The notes under the pieces are model-generated. The model was not told the DNA's origin. It worked only from the letters and a program-made list of their open reading frames with translations, and ran no database searches. Below, one piece after another: positions 46,311 through 58,109 of a DNA stretch of 64,000 nt. Source of the stretch: Neoechinorhynchus agilis (taxonomy: Eukaryota > Acanthocephala); the NCBI GenBank assembly GCA_051530055.1, contig CM121342.1, forward strand, positions 1,364,001-1,428,000, given 5' to 3'. Position numbers and translations under genes: made by a program. Each line of letters begins with the position of its first letter. Position 1 is the stretch's first letter.

Positions 46311-47480
46311 TCACCACCTCCCGCCAAATTCCAGCTTTTGTCCTTCCTCGACCGTCGCCATCACGCTGGCAGCATTGCCCCGTTGTACTGCTGGCGAGAT
46401 ATTTTGTCGAAGGAATACGCCTGCTCTTGAGTCTCCGGTTGCCCCTCTCAATTTCTTCGAGAGTTCCTGGAGCAGAGAGAGTGCCGAGCTGCCGAGCGCT
46501 TCATACGTCTCTACCCCAAAGGGGACAAAATAGTGAGCCCTCGATAATTGAATATATTTCCGTATTTTCCTCCCTTCCGCTGCACTGGCGGCACCACCGG
46601 CGATTTCGAGGGAGTAGGGGATGTTGCTGGCTGCGAGGGTGTCCACGCACGTGGCGTCCCAGAGAAGGCATTTGCCCTCCCGCCACGGGAAGACCGAAAT
46701 TCCACCGGGCCTACGGCCGTCTAGTCCACAAAGGTGGACGGGTTCCAGGATGTTCGGGAAGTTCGCCGTTCTCAACGCCCGAGAAATTACGCTGTTGATC
46801 TCAGAATGGCGTAAGAACCTTCCTCCTGACCTTCTGCAGATGATACCGTGTCGCCCGAAAGCATCAACCAAAGACCCACATCGACAGCGATGGGGCGAGC
46901 ATATCGGCAGATAAAGTCTGAAGGATACTGCGATCCTCGTTACCTCATCAGTAAGAGTTCCCACTGATGCCAGAGGAACAGCCTCCAACCACGCCCCAGA
47001 TTCTCGTGTTGAAACTGCCAACAGTCTAGCTCGGACGACCCCATCGAGATAACTGGAAAGTAGAGAGCTGTGAGCTCTCGCGACAAGAGGTCCGTCCCAG
47101 ATCGACTGTCTGAGGCCATTCACGGGAACATGGTTAGCGCCTGTCTGCTGGCACCATTCCTAAACCGCCACCACGAAATCCCGGTCAAGACAGAACTTTT
47201 CCTTCAAAATTTTCTTCGATACTGGTAGGCTCCCCTCAAAAGATCCAAGAAAGGCCGGCAAAGCAAGGTCCACTAGTGCCCGAATTCCCAATCCCCCAGA
47301 TGACACAGGCAAAGAAGCTTGTCGCCACGCCTCATCTGAGAGCTGGACATTTAAAATACGCTCGAGGCAAGCCCTCACCTTATCGTCCAGCTTTGCCGAT
47401 CAACCGGACACAAACCAGTGGAGACGCGTGGGAACCCGGCAGCGTTGGTCTTCTCAGGTTGATCATGATCGATAAGTGGC
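46311..47480 (-). mobile_element. LINE 3' portion, family L2b, with restriction-like endonuclease-type end
   Basis: 47378-47160 reads ILNVQLSDEAWRQASLPVSS and GGLGIRALVDLALPAFL; 47123-46311 continues as one 270-codon open frame. It includes CRCGSLVDAFGRHGIICRRS, RRPGGISVFPWREGKCLLWD and an ATCVDT block, the metal-binding RPD..K..WD-type core seen in the C-terminal nuclease of some metazoan non-LTR elements. It ends AVQRGNAASVMATVEEGQK. The long open frame suggests a relatively young, 5'-truncated copy. Confidence 0.72.
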
Positions 47481-48220
47481 GATTTGAGTGTTCGATGAGC
47501 GCATGTAATCCTTTAAAATTCTTCAAGCTGGGAGGCTTGTTTCAATTAATAAATGGGTAATGTTCTCTAATTACAAGACAGGAGATTACGATAGAAACCC
47601 TAATCAGAACAAAAACGATATACTTATGGAATGCTGCTTCATTTCCCAGCCGCATGATCAAGTTTTGTTTTTTAATGGAAACTTTGGCTGACGTTTGTAA
47701 TAATAGCGACGAAGAAAATCTTTTTATCCGAGCTCTCACCGTTTTACGGATTTCTCAAGAATTAAGTGTCCATATAAACATTTTTAAATCTCAATTTTTC
47801 ACATAGTAAACAAGCGATAAATCTCATATATATGAAACAATTTTACACAAACTACATTTTCCACCACTCTCTATGCGATACTAACGTTTTTATAGCACGA
47901 AATTCGAACACTTTTATTAGTTGGATAGTTATTATTATACTTGCCTGCTTGAAATGTACAATTAAACGAACCAAGGAAAATAAAAAAAGCCAAATGAGAT
48001 TCACAAAACTTTCTAAGGAGTTAAAATCATACTTTAAAAATGTTTCAATATAATAATAACACGTATTATTGTTCAAAGTAAATTAATCGTGTACATCTGG
48101 GACCTCGTGAACACTTGAACTATATAATAGGTTCTTTTAATGTGGGTTTTCAATTTTGGAGTGGATTACGGGCCCCGTCGGGTGGGAATTGGTGGTTGTT
48201 GTTTGTCGGAGAATATGTGA
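47481..48220. other. No gene recognised
   Basis: AT-rich. A 73-codon + strand frame at 47832 has one hydrophobic segment (FISWIVIIILACL) but no other support. Confidence 0.4.
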
Positions 48221-48348
48221 GGTTGGGTTTTTACTCCTATTCATTTCGGGTTATGATATCCGAGAAGATTGGATATCATAACCCGAAATGAATAGGAGAA
48301 AAAACCCAACCTTTTCATTTCGGGTTATGATATCCGAGAAGATTGGGC
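48221..48348. repeat. Near-perfect hairpin plus direct repeat at LINE edge
   Basis: ggttgggtttttactcctat through gggttatgatatcc (48221-48261) returns as its complement at 48271-48311, with a 9-base loop. A third copy of catttcgggttatgatatcc follows at 48315-48348 in direct orientation. Confidence 0.85.
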
Positions 48349-49690
48349 AGTATGAAAAAAGGAGCGGAGGTAGAGGGAGCTAGATGGAGGTGCGAGGTTG
48401 CTCGTGTGAAAAGGGGAATAAAATGTCGTGGTAAGGTTCAGAGGCGTCTTGTTTGTTGAACGTTTTATAAGAATATTCGGTGAGAGGGGGAAAGTCATCT
48501 GTGCAAATTTTAGATGCTCTTTTATGAAATATTTCAAGACGACAGGTTTGTGAGTTGGAAAGGTTGCAAAAGACGGGATAACCGTAGGTGATGAAAGGTA
48601 AAATAAAACTGAAGTTAAATTTGTAGAGATCGAGTGAAGGGATTCTTAAATGTCGGAAGCACTTTGGAGGTAGATTTTAAAGTCTCATTTAAGATTTGAT
48701 TGAAATTGGAGACCCAGAATTCTGAGGGAGGAGAATCGTTGGATGTCATTTGAAAAATAAGTGTAGGATATGGGGTTTCGGGATAATGAAGAGACAATCT
48801 CGAAGCATTTAGAGAAATTCAGGTGGAGTCCGTGACGGATGGAATGGTAATTGATTGATGAAGGTGAGATCGTCGGCATATAAGAAATGTTTAGAGTGAG
48901 ACAGGGATTTGAGGATTGGGGATGTAGATCGACAGGGAATTTATTGTTAACGATTGTGGGAAATAAGATTAAAGCTAGCGGATCTGTCACAAGTTAAGAC
49001 CAAAGTCGGAGCAGGCTCGGAGAAGGAGTGAATGGTCTACGGGGTCGAATGCTTTCGATAAATCAAGTTGAATGAGACGGGTGACGTGGGAATGATTATT
49101 GTCAAGGTTACGTAGGAGCGTGTCATAAATGCAAAGTAGGGCATCGGTTGCAGAAAATGTAGGTCGGAAGCCGAATGAAAGGGTCGCTGAGTTCGGGAAT
49201 GATGTAGCGAAGAACCCAGTTTTAGATTTCGGGTTGAGAGGACGAATTTCGAGGTAATTTCTTGAAGTGCTGTAGTACTTTATGTGACGAAGCTAAGGGG
49301 AGTATCGGCGAGTTGACAGAAGTGTCAGTTATTGGAATGATAGTTTTGTGTGAAGTCTAAGACAGGACAACGGTTGTAAATTGAGTCAGGGCAAAGGTTC
49401 TGATTGATGGAATCTAGAGCCTGTTTTAATTCAGAAGGAGGCAAATTTGATACGGGATCAGGGTTGCGTAGACCAAGAAAGTCCATGAGGGCCCATTTTT
49501 GAAGAAAACAAGTAGTTGGACTGGAGGGAGTAATAAGGGTGTAAGAGTGGCCAGAGTTCGCGGGAGCCGGAGTTTAGAGGTGGATGAGTAGGCGCCGATA
49601 TTTGTGAACACTTTGTAGAAATGAGCAACAAAACGATTAGGGAAGCCAATAAGTTGGAAATCGTTTATTGAAGTCCCCTGGAATTAAGAG
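48345..49690 (-). mobile_element. LINE fragment, family L1a, reverse transcriptase
   Basis: The - strand shows MTDPLALILFPTIVNNKFPV, then a degenerate Y.DDL-like stretch (NISYMPTISPSSINYHSI), GLHLNFSKCFEIVS and SLRILGLQFQSN, typical of the palm and thumb of LINE reverse transcriptases. 49426-49650 is endonuclease end. Many frame changes; old copy. A TTG/GAGCTAGATGG-rich 3' end borders the hairpin at 48221. Confidence 0.7.
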
Positions 49691-49995
49691 ATGGTGTTAT
49701 CGTCTTTGTTATAACGACCAAATTGAAATTGACACTTAATGTGTAAATTCAGTTAGAATAACGACTAGTTCTCTCTCTTGAGCAGCAAATCAAGAAGTTT
49801 CTCATCTACATTTTAAATTCTGGGTATTCATTTGATGCGAAAAGGAATGCTACCGAAGGGCTAACCATACTCTTTATTGAACAATCCGATCAAAATTTTA
49901 AAAAACAAAGGCGAAAAATGTAATTTATTTTTAGTGAGAAATAGCCTGCATACGCAAAGCTGGGGAAATGCGGCATGCACAGTTTCCGTCCATCA
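49691..49995. other. No gene recognised
   Basis: Short spacer downstream of the reeler-b561 gene, probably its 3' flank. Confidence 0.4.
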
Positions 49996-50000
49996 AGAGT

Positions 50001-52260
50001 TCAATCATATAGAATGATTGCAACAATGAGCGCTAAGACCACGAAGAGTGTGACGATAACATAGAAGCCAAGACAAAAAGGTTTCCATTGATATCCAGGC
50101 GGCGGTCGTCTTCTACGATATTCCGGATCACTTGACGGTGAGTTCCTCCACGAACCAGATCTGCTGCTACGGTATCCACCCTTATGTCTATAATGCGCTT
50201 GGTCTTGCGGAATCTCTTCGAATCCTAAGTGAAATATGAACAACAAACTCTCCATATAAAACACTTACTTTCATAGCTTTTCCTGTATGTCATACAATAA
50301 TGAATTTCCAGAATAAGATCAGTAAGGATGTGGAATATGCACCAGGCGAGTAGAAGCCATGAACACCAGTCCCAGAGATCCATTCGTGGCTGGTCCATTC
50401 CAAGAAATATTACCGGTACTTCATTATTTGACCATTTAGATGAGGAAAAAGAGAATTAAACTTACTTGCAAGGCAATGAGCGAGACTTGAGACAATCCAA
50501 TGAACCCAGAACCACAAACAATATCCTTTTCCATTATGCCGTGGGACGCAAAAGGACATTGCAACCTATTTGGACAACAAATTTGCTTTTTTGTAAATGA
50601 CAAGAAAAAATATAGCTCACATTTACAACAGCCAAGCAAATGACGACAATTCCAAGAATACTATGCCATAGATATCGTGGGATCCCGGGCCATGTCCAAT
50701 TAAGTTCAAAAAGTATAAAAACAAGTGCAATGACGGATAAAACGGCTACAGAAAGTATAAGTGGCTGATACACGGATATCCAAAAGTATTTTCCTTGTCG
50801 CTCGACACCACCAGGAGCGGTTATCCACATTGGTCGATAATACCGCGATGTAAGCATTGCGATTGAAGCCAACAGAACCCATGCAATTATCATAAGCGAG
50901 CCATGAACTTTGGCAAGCCAACTTCCTGTTCGTCCGGATCTAAATCGTGGGTCATTCGCTTCTTTGTTGAAATCAACACGGCGATCCGTAACGTAAGGAT
51001 GTGCTGGATGAACAAGGTTAGGCATTCCATTGACCATGTTCGCCGCAGAGCCAAAAGTTGCGAGAATGTAATGGGGTTTATGGAGATCTTTTATCTCACG
51101 GTGGTGACCGTCTGGTGGAGACTTTTTCCGAGAAAAAGCGCAAGTTATATGGTCTCGAGTATAAACGGCTGAATGGCGATTTTTGTCGATTCCTAATAAA
51201 GGATCTTCTACTGAGATCAACCCTGGAGTCTCGTCTCCGGCTTTAAGATAAGTGTTCATCAGACGCGCTTGAGCTCCAGAACTTGACCGTACTGGGGATT
51301 GAGTACAAATTATAAATTGATCGTTTCCAACTTCATTGTCCTCGGAGAATCCAACACCTACCCATCCATCGGTATGGGCGCTTAGTTCATAATGCACACT
51401 GTCACCGATCGTAGCCCAAGTTAGAACGTATTGACAATCACGGGATTTACAATTGGCAGGAACGAGGTAGCATCCTTTACTCGTTCCGCATTCTTCTACC
51501 AAATTTATCGGTTTATTAATGGCTGGAAAAATTTTACCTGGCAAATTTTTGGTCGCTACCTACTCAAATGGTAGCAGTTGTTCTACAAAAAACCCATCAT
51601 GTGATGTGGATTTCAAATACAATCTCAAAAGTAACCTGTTTCTCAATAGTCAGAAAACACGAGATCTATATGAAATCCAAAGTAACCGATAAATCGCTCT
51701 AATGACACAGTAGACAGTATGTTAGTTCTTGGCTGAAGACGAATAGGACGGACGTTATACGCCCGGCGATCTCTCTCGGTGACAACGACAGCTCTAATAG
51801 TTATTGGTCCTTGAGTAGAACTTCCTGGTGTCCAAACTGCGATAGGAATTTCATGAGAAGGCCATTCTTCGACTACAAAAACATTTCCTGATCCTCCACA
51901 ATTCGCAACACGCCATTTGCTTCCATCCGATAGACGAGCTGACCATTGTCCAACAAGATTATCATTGCGATCGAAAGCGCTCATCAAGAAAGCGTTGATT
52001 TGCTCACTTACTTCATTGGACATAGTAACGGAAACGAGTTTCTGTTCGCCTGGAGAGTATCCTGGATCGGATACAAGCACTTGAAACCGTCCAGACTCGT
52101 CCCCAATTGGCACCGTAGCTCTTGTATTTTCATCTCGTATTAGGGGATTCTGTGAAGAACACTCCTTCTCAAATCGGATCCCGGTACATAAAGAGTTTGA
52201 GAATAACAGCAACAGTGAAATCTTTAATATTATGGAAGCCAGCGACTGCGGCGAATACAT
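50001..52260 (-). CDS. Reeler-DOMON-cytochrome b561 reductase (FRRS1-like)
   Basis: Membrane ferric-chelate reductase family: cytochrome b561 moves electrons across a membrane to the extracellular DOMON domain. Exon 1 (52260 to about 51690) gives a signal peptide (ILKISLLLLFSNSLCTG) and reeler domain. Exon 2 (about 51556-50621) gives the DOMON domain (HTDGWVGVGFSEDNEVGND) and first b561 helices with haem-ligand His in KVHGSLMIIAW and LWHSILGI. Exon 3 (50466-50565) has FWVHWIVSSLAHCLA, exon 4 (50269-50418) has WCIFHILTDLILE. Exon 5 (50001-50224) adds an Arg/Ser-rich stretch and an extra C-terminal helix (FYVIVTLFVVLALIVAIIL). Introns 2-4 are 55, 47 and 44 bp; intron 1 has more than one possible donor. 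It starts 54 bp after POLG2. Confidence 0.87.
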
Positions 52261-52261
52261 A

Positions 52262-52275
52262 CTACAGATGAGATA
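52262..52275 (-). promoter_or_regulatory. Probable trans-splice acceptor of the FRRS1-like gene
   Basis: On the - strand atctcatctgtag ends one base before the ATG, inside the 54 bp gap after the POLG2 stop. No room is left for a promoter of usual size. Confidence 0.5.
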
Positions 52276-52314
52276 TTTGGCCCAAATATGACAGATGAGA
52301 AAGTTTCTCTCTCT

Positions 52315-53169
52315 CTAGAAAGAAGATAAAAGGTCGATGACCTTCAGGTTATGTGTGTGGAAGGGAGACGACGACCCAAACGCACTCATTGCATCAATCA
52401 AACGCTCATAATGAACAAGTTCATCGGTTAAAGTCTCAATATATCTTAGGCGACATCTTCCATCAACAAGAGTCCTTTCATCCATTCGCACCTCAAACGT
52501 CGTACCGACTCCAAAAGCCATTGAACTCGGTCCTCGCCAACAATTTAAATCTCTCTTACCTGCTTTAAAGATAATATTATCTTTAAGGCTTTTGAGTTCA
52601 TCTGACGAATGAATGACACAAAAGCGGAATGGAGCGATTCTATGATGTAAATGGAGACGGTCCTGATCGAATGCATCTTGAAGAAATATATCGAGAACTT
52701 GATCTACATTAAGCGTGGCTACAAATCGAGATTCATTAGTGTCAAAGCTCTCCAGGAGCGCAGCCTCCGATTGCGGTGAATCGTAAAAGACTCCTTTTGT
52801 GCTCTGAACAGCTCGCTCGTGATACCGAAGCAATTTACGCCACCATCGGAAACGAGAATGTCTCCAAAAAACGTCGTCGTTGCTAGGAGCATTTAGGGTT
52901 AGGTGACAATGCATAGGAAGAGGAGACGTTATAACAATCGCTTCCTTTTTGCCTTCTCGTTTTGCTGATGATGACAGCAATTTGTCAAACTGTTTAAAGT
53001 GCTCACTAAAGGCAATGTCAGGAGACAGAAGTTGGCAACCTCGTCGCAAACATAGCGATCGAATGTATTCTTGTTCAATGTTGCGTTTAATGAGCGCACC
53101 GATTGGACCTAGGCGCAGAGCAGACTTTATACCGTGTTCGAGTAAATGAGCTTGAAGTCGACTAGACAT
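52315..53169 (-). CDS. POLG2: POLG2, mitochondrial DNA polymerase gamma accessory subunit
   Basis: POLG2 is the processivity subunit of the mitochondrial replicase, descended from a class II aminoacyl-tRNA synthetase. The 284-residue frame has VFWRHSRFRWWRKLLRYHE (human FWLRHRLQWWRKFAMSPS), then VATLNVDQVLDIFLQDAFDQ (human [20 protein letters not shown]). LHLHHRIAPFRFCVI follows, opening the anticodon-binding-like domain (human LKLHPCLAPIKVAL). It is shorter than the human protein at the N-terminus. A perfect gtaaga donor sits in frame near 52563, and removing 51 bases would keep the frame, so a small optional intron is possible. An acceptor-like ccttttag lies just before acaATG. First gene of a likely operon with the reductase. 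Confidence 0.83.
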   Translation of the reverse strand: MSSRLQAHLLEHGIKSALRLGPIGALIKRNIEQEYIRSLCLRRGCQLLSPDIAFSEHFKQFDKLLSSSAKREGKKEAIVITSPLPMHCHLTLNAPSNDDVFWRHSRFRWWRKLLRYHERAVQSTKGVFYDSPQSEAALLESFDTNESRFVATLNVDQVLDIFLQDAFDQDRLHLHHRIAPFRFCVIHSSDELKSLKDNIIFKAGKRDLNCWRGPSSMAFGVGTTFEVRMDERTLVDGRCRLRYIETLTDELVHYERLIDAMSAFGSSSPFHTHNLKVIDLLSSF

Positions 53170-53172
53170 TGT

Positions 53173-53182
53173 CTAAAAGGAG
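53173..53182 (-). promoter_or_regulatory. Probable spliced-leader acceptor of POLG2
   Basis: On the - strand ctccttttag ends three bases before the POLG2 ATG. Confidence 0.5.
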
Positions 53183-53189
53183 TTCAAAA

Positions 53190-53649
53190 GGAAATTTTAT
53201 ATTTGCTCGCAAACTGTTAAAAGTCTCCATTATAACGACAACTGAATATAACCACAAAAATGTCTTAGAAAATCCAGTTGAAAAGATTTTCCAAGGTGGT
53301 ACAGGCGTAAAATATTACTCAAGTCGCTTTTTAGACAAATCGTTTTCGCATACTTTGTCAAAACTAATTTACGTAATTTGATCATTTCAAAAATAACTTT
53401 ATTATGAGGAAACAAAATTGTTTCTCAGCCAATTTACAAGAAATAATTTTATTTTTCACCACCCGAAGCACCTAAAACATATAAGAGAACTTTTTATGAC
53501 TCACTTCAAGAAAAATGTTTGAATCAGTTAAAAAATACAAACATAAGGATTTACGTATTAAAAAATATTTATGTCTTGGATTATGGTATTCGGGGGAATA
53601 GATACTTTCTTTTTCTTAGTTTTGTTACCCCGGATTCAAATTAACTAAC
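53190..53649. other. No gene recognised
   Basis: Upstream flank of POLG2, AT-rich; likely promoter and outron region of the operon. Confidence 0.4.
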
Positions 53650-53783
53650 TTATTTCCCCGATAGTTCTCGTTGGACAATTCCAACATTTCCCCGAGGTTT
53701 GTAATTGTGGTTAGATTTATTTACAATGACAAACTTCGGGAAAATGTAAGAATTATCCGATGTGAAATATCAGGCAAATAAAT
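53650..53783. mobile_element. Foldback/MITE, family FB2
   Basis: The inner arms are ggacaattccaacatttccc and, inverted, ggataattcttacattttcc. The outer arms (ttatttccccgatagttctc and its counterpart) extend the terminal repeats to about 60 bp with about 78% identity. No coding capacity. Confidence 0.7.
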
Positions 53784-56090
53784 CATCAATGAATTTAAAT
53801 CCTGGGCTGCAAAACTATTAAAAGAAAGTAATAATATAAAGTAGGATTTTCCAAGTGGGATTGAATTTTCCAATTAAATTGAACGTAATATTGCTATACT
53901 GAAAAATAAACCGGTAATAGGAAAAGATCGTTATTGAGCATAGTCGGAACATTGACACCAATAAGCATTATGCAGGATTATAAAGATTTATTGAAATCAG
54001 ACGTTTTTTTGCTACTTTCAATAACATTTCCAACTTAGTCCCAATTAAAAGCTTCTTAGCGAATTATAACGAACATTATAAACATAATGAAGCGATTGAT
54101 CCTAGAAAGTGTTGATTGCGAAGGACAAACCTGAAAAAGATTTTTAAATAAAATCTGAATACCTAGTTGACCGCATCTTGTCTATGGCAAGTAGACATCT
54201 ATAGAGCATTTCATTTAGGCAAAAGCTGCTAAGAAGCATTATTGCTGGCCCCCTGAGGTACCAACAAATAGAACAAATCCTTTAGGATGAATTAGGGACA
54301 GTGATTATGGAGAAATCATAAAGATACTGCCAACTCCAAGCTGTCAAAACGAAAAGAAGTTAAAATGGAATCGTCTAAGTTTATTATCAACAAATTCTGT
54401 TTTAGTTTGCGGCTTAAAGTTAAAAAAGTTCAAAATTTAGATATAATAAGTTGAATTCCTTAAATCAAGATTTCGCAAGGAGTAACTGGCACGGAAATAA
54501 GTTTAACACGCGTGAATTATCATTTAAGAAAGTCTTAAAGACCACGTTTCCTTTGCGCCACTTTCGGGTTTGCTACTCGTTGATTGTGGCGACAGCGATG
54601 CTGGATTATTACCACATAAATGATCAACGTTGTGACCAGTAGAAAAACTTTTCTGACACTAATGGAAAACCTCATACCGATCAGATTAGGACGCAGGAGG
54701 TACTTTATTAATGGCATTTCTTGGATAATTCCTTAAATGTAAGCACATTATATCATCATTTGCAGGTATTTTGTAACTTGCAACAAATTTAAAACAAAAA
54801 TCTTATAGACAATGTGCAACCGCTCTTTTGAGATTTGCATATTCAAAAATACCGAAATATAAAAACACTTCTAATACCGATTAGCGAACAAAGATTATTC
54901 GCAATCGTCTTTCAAACTCCAGACATAATTTTCCAAAACTAGGTAGTTTAATTGTTCAATTTGAATGTAAATCTATCTGAGCTTCGTTCTAATTTTAGCC
55001 AATAAAATGCAGTCTTCATGTTAAAACTCTTCAGAGAAAGATTAAATATCCATTAGGATAAAGCACCTATAGAGACCAATTTGTGATTAATTTTAAACTA
55101 GCCACGCATCTAAGCCGCTAGTTCAATAGTCCAATTAAACTTAAAATCCACTTCAGGCTTAACTTTATCTACCTGAGATTAAGACAACTAGATTCATGGT
55201 ATGAATCTTCAAATTATTTGAGACAGCACATGAAATACTTAAAAGGCTTAAACACTTATAAAAACCGATTTGTAAATATTACCTTTAAAAATACCTTTTA
55301 GCAATAATCTTAAAGAACCGCCGCCATTATATCTTGACTGTTATCGCATTCAGGTGCTTATCATTGTTGTGCCACGAGATGATTACCATCCAGTAAGAAA
55401 CGTAATATCCATCTTTCCCTTATTTTCGCCCTTTATACCTTGTTTTTGGCATCAGCATTTTTCAATTATCTGATCGCGAATCGCAAAATACCTCACCATA
55501 GAATTTGCTCTTCTTCATGATGACTCTTTATTCTAATGAACATCTAAGATCTTTAGTGATAGACTCATTGATTTAGGTGTGTCATCTTATTATCTTCTAT
55601 TGTCTAACATCCGTTAAGTAAACATTAACACTTTTGAGTGGAACTGTAAACGAGAATTTGAACATTAGTAAATCGATCATTGGATTAAATTCACGTCTTC
55701 GTGTTGTGAAATTATATTTGTATCTAAAAGACGTCGATTTAAATTTTGAAGCTACCAAGATTTTCTATGTAGTCAAATACAAAACATTGCTACCGATGCG
55801 TTCGACCCACTTAATTTCCATAGCAAAAAACTTTTGCTTATTTAGATAGAAATAATGTTGACGTGGTATTTCAAAATATTTGACTTTGAAATGATTTCGC
55901 CACGTTTTTGAGCTATAAGCCGATTTTGAAAATGAAATCAACCAACGATCTAGAATTACTTTCCAAGAACAATTTTTAGTAAGATAATGAACTAAAGAAG
56001 CATTATCACTGCTGTAGAGAAATTATTCCTGTTCATACAAATAAGAACTTTTTCCTTTTAAAAGAATATTAATTTCCCACAAAAGAAAAG
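53784..56090. other. No gene recognised
   Basis: About 2.3 kb of AT-rich DNA. Short frames only, none with recognisable domains. Confidence 0.5.
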
Positions 56091-56094
56091 AAAT

Positions 56095-56335
56095 GTGGAC
56101 ATCAGAGAGCTGTTCGGCACTTGCCGCTGTTCAGAGTTGATCGCCCATAGAAGGTTGCGCTGGCACGATAAAGTTTCGAAGTGCGAAGCATATCACATAC
56201 TGCGCAGCACGGAGACTGGAAATAACGGGAAATCGCCGACGAGGAAGGCCGAGGAAACGACGGGTGGATTGCATCAAACAGGATAAATTGGTTGTTGGTG
56301 GGACCGCAACCTCTCGAGGAGAGAAAAATGCGTGA
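56095..56335 (+). mobile_element. RTE-type LINE 3' fragment
   Basis: LIAHRRLRWHDKVSK followed, in the next frame, by RRGRPRKRRVDCIKQDKL. This is the C-terminal RRLRW..HV ... RGRPRKRW signature of RTE-like reverse transcriptases, on the + strand. Only about 240 bp remain. Confidence 0.65.
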
Positions 56336-56339
56336 GTGA

Positions 56340-57895
56340 GACGAAGATTAATTTCCCACAAATCCAAATTCTATAAGAAAGCGTAAAATAGCGAAATGTT
56401 AATTCATCTGAGAAGCTTAAACCTGTTTTTTGGTGCTATAAAGCACGCCATATCCCAAGTATTAATATTGATGACTTGGATTAAATTGATTAAAATCGAG
56501 CTCTTGATTCAAACCGAGATTGTAGAGATAATTTGATGGCAGCGACTGCGACTTAGGAAAAATATACTTTTATGAACTATTTTTTCGATTTATTTAAAGA
56601 AAACAATTTAAAGCTGATGTTATAAAAATATACGAAATCATGTTTACTAAATTCAAAAAGAAAAATGTGAAGTTTGTATATTGTGCCAAGTAGGAGTTTT
56701 AATGATCGCGAGTTTGATTATTTCCGAGACTATCTCTTAAAGAAATAAAAAATGAGCATAGCCTTGGGAGATATGAGTTTGATGTGAAAAACTACAAGCA
56801 TTATTGAATATTTAATTTTAAATGACTCAGCTGCTAAGGAGTCAGGTGATTAAAAGCGGTGTGTTATGTGGAAATATATGAACGCTACGGGGACGAGTAG
56901 ATCGGGAACAATTGAGAATGCTGGTAATGTGATCTTGTAAAAGGAGCTTTAGCGAATGTGGGTGCATAAAGCTCTCATTGCTGCCGAGAATGCATTCTGG
57001 AATTGCACCAATCGACGATAATGGATACATCTGGGAGACGGAAAATCAAGGGATTTGCTTGGTAGCAACGGGTTGTAGTCCACATATGTATAGGACAGAA
57101 TTCTCCAAAGGTATCATCTTCCAATCAAAAGTAATTAAATCAAAAGGTCCAGAGGTGTGGATGGTTATATGAGCATAAGTAGACAACATAAGGATCCTCT
57201 ATTAGGCCGAAATCGATATAACTAAGGCACTATCCCGAAAATTGGTTTCGGATTTTGAGGTTTGTTATTTAAAGAAAAGCAAATAATAGACAACAGGGAT
57301 TAAAAAATTCTTTATAATCATCCTTAAGCAATAAATCGCGAATCGTCGAGAGAAAATTGTGGTGATTCGGAATTATAATCATCACAAGTCCGAATATTGA
57401 ATATTAGAAATGCGGATTTTTGCTACATTGTACCTCAATGAAATCTATAGCCTTATTTCCTAATCTGTTTAATTTTCATGGATTTGCTAAAGAAATCATT
57501 ACAAAGATGATAGACTTTAGACAGATTTTTAAACTGACTGTTTAAGAAGCGACAAAGGAAAACTTTATTATTTAGGCGAGGAAGCTTGAGACGATCAAAT
57601 TACTCGAAAATTAGCAATTTTTATTCTACAGGACCAATATTTGTTTTTTTGCCTGGTCAAACCAGGAATTAAAAAATTACTTCAAGTCTTCGAGGAAAAA
57701 GACTTATTAAACTGAGAAATACAACAAAAAATGTCCAACCTTAAGTTTGTATTTAAGAAGTCTAGACATTCGTTTAAAAATTGCGGTAACGATCTCCCTG
57801 CTAGCTGACTCACGACACTTTTATTTTACCCGATTTTTCTTAAGGCTACATTAAAGATGCAATCGCCTAATGAACATCAAAGTATGTGATATCTT
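56340..57895. other. No gene recognised
   Basis: AT-rich spacer downstream of the serine-rich gene; nothing clear on either strand. Confidence 0.45.
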
Positions 57896-57916
57896 AGGAG
57901 CCCTAAAACCGACAAA

Positions 57917-58055
57917 CCTTAGCCAGAGCCGCCTTGGTAACGCCATCGAAATCGATTTCACTCATAGTGCTTTCATCTTTATTGATAGAAGTGCTATCCG
58001 GTGCTAGAGGTGAGTTTGTTGCCAAGTTCTTTTGAACCTTTAACATAAATGGCTG
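57917..58055 (-). CDS. Probable exon of the serine-rich gene
   Basis: After an acceptor-like gtcgttttcaaacag, the - strand reads FMLKVQKNLATNSPLAPDST and then MSEIDFDGVTKAALAK. It ends at a donor-like aag/gtttgt, the same donor sequence as the exon above (58918). Composition resembles that exon, so it may be a downstream exon of one gene. Confidence 0.35.
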
Positions 58056-58109
58056 TTTGAAAACGACGTGAAAGTGAATCATGAGCGCACAGTGCAGACC
58101 TGTTTGCAT

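Noticed and set aside
46427-46914. + strand frames opposite the L2b LINE
   Set aside because: Shadows of the long - strand frame, which matches LINE proteins.
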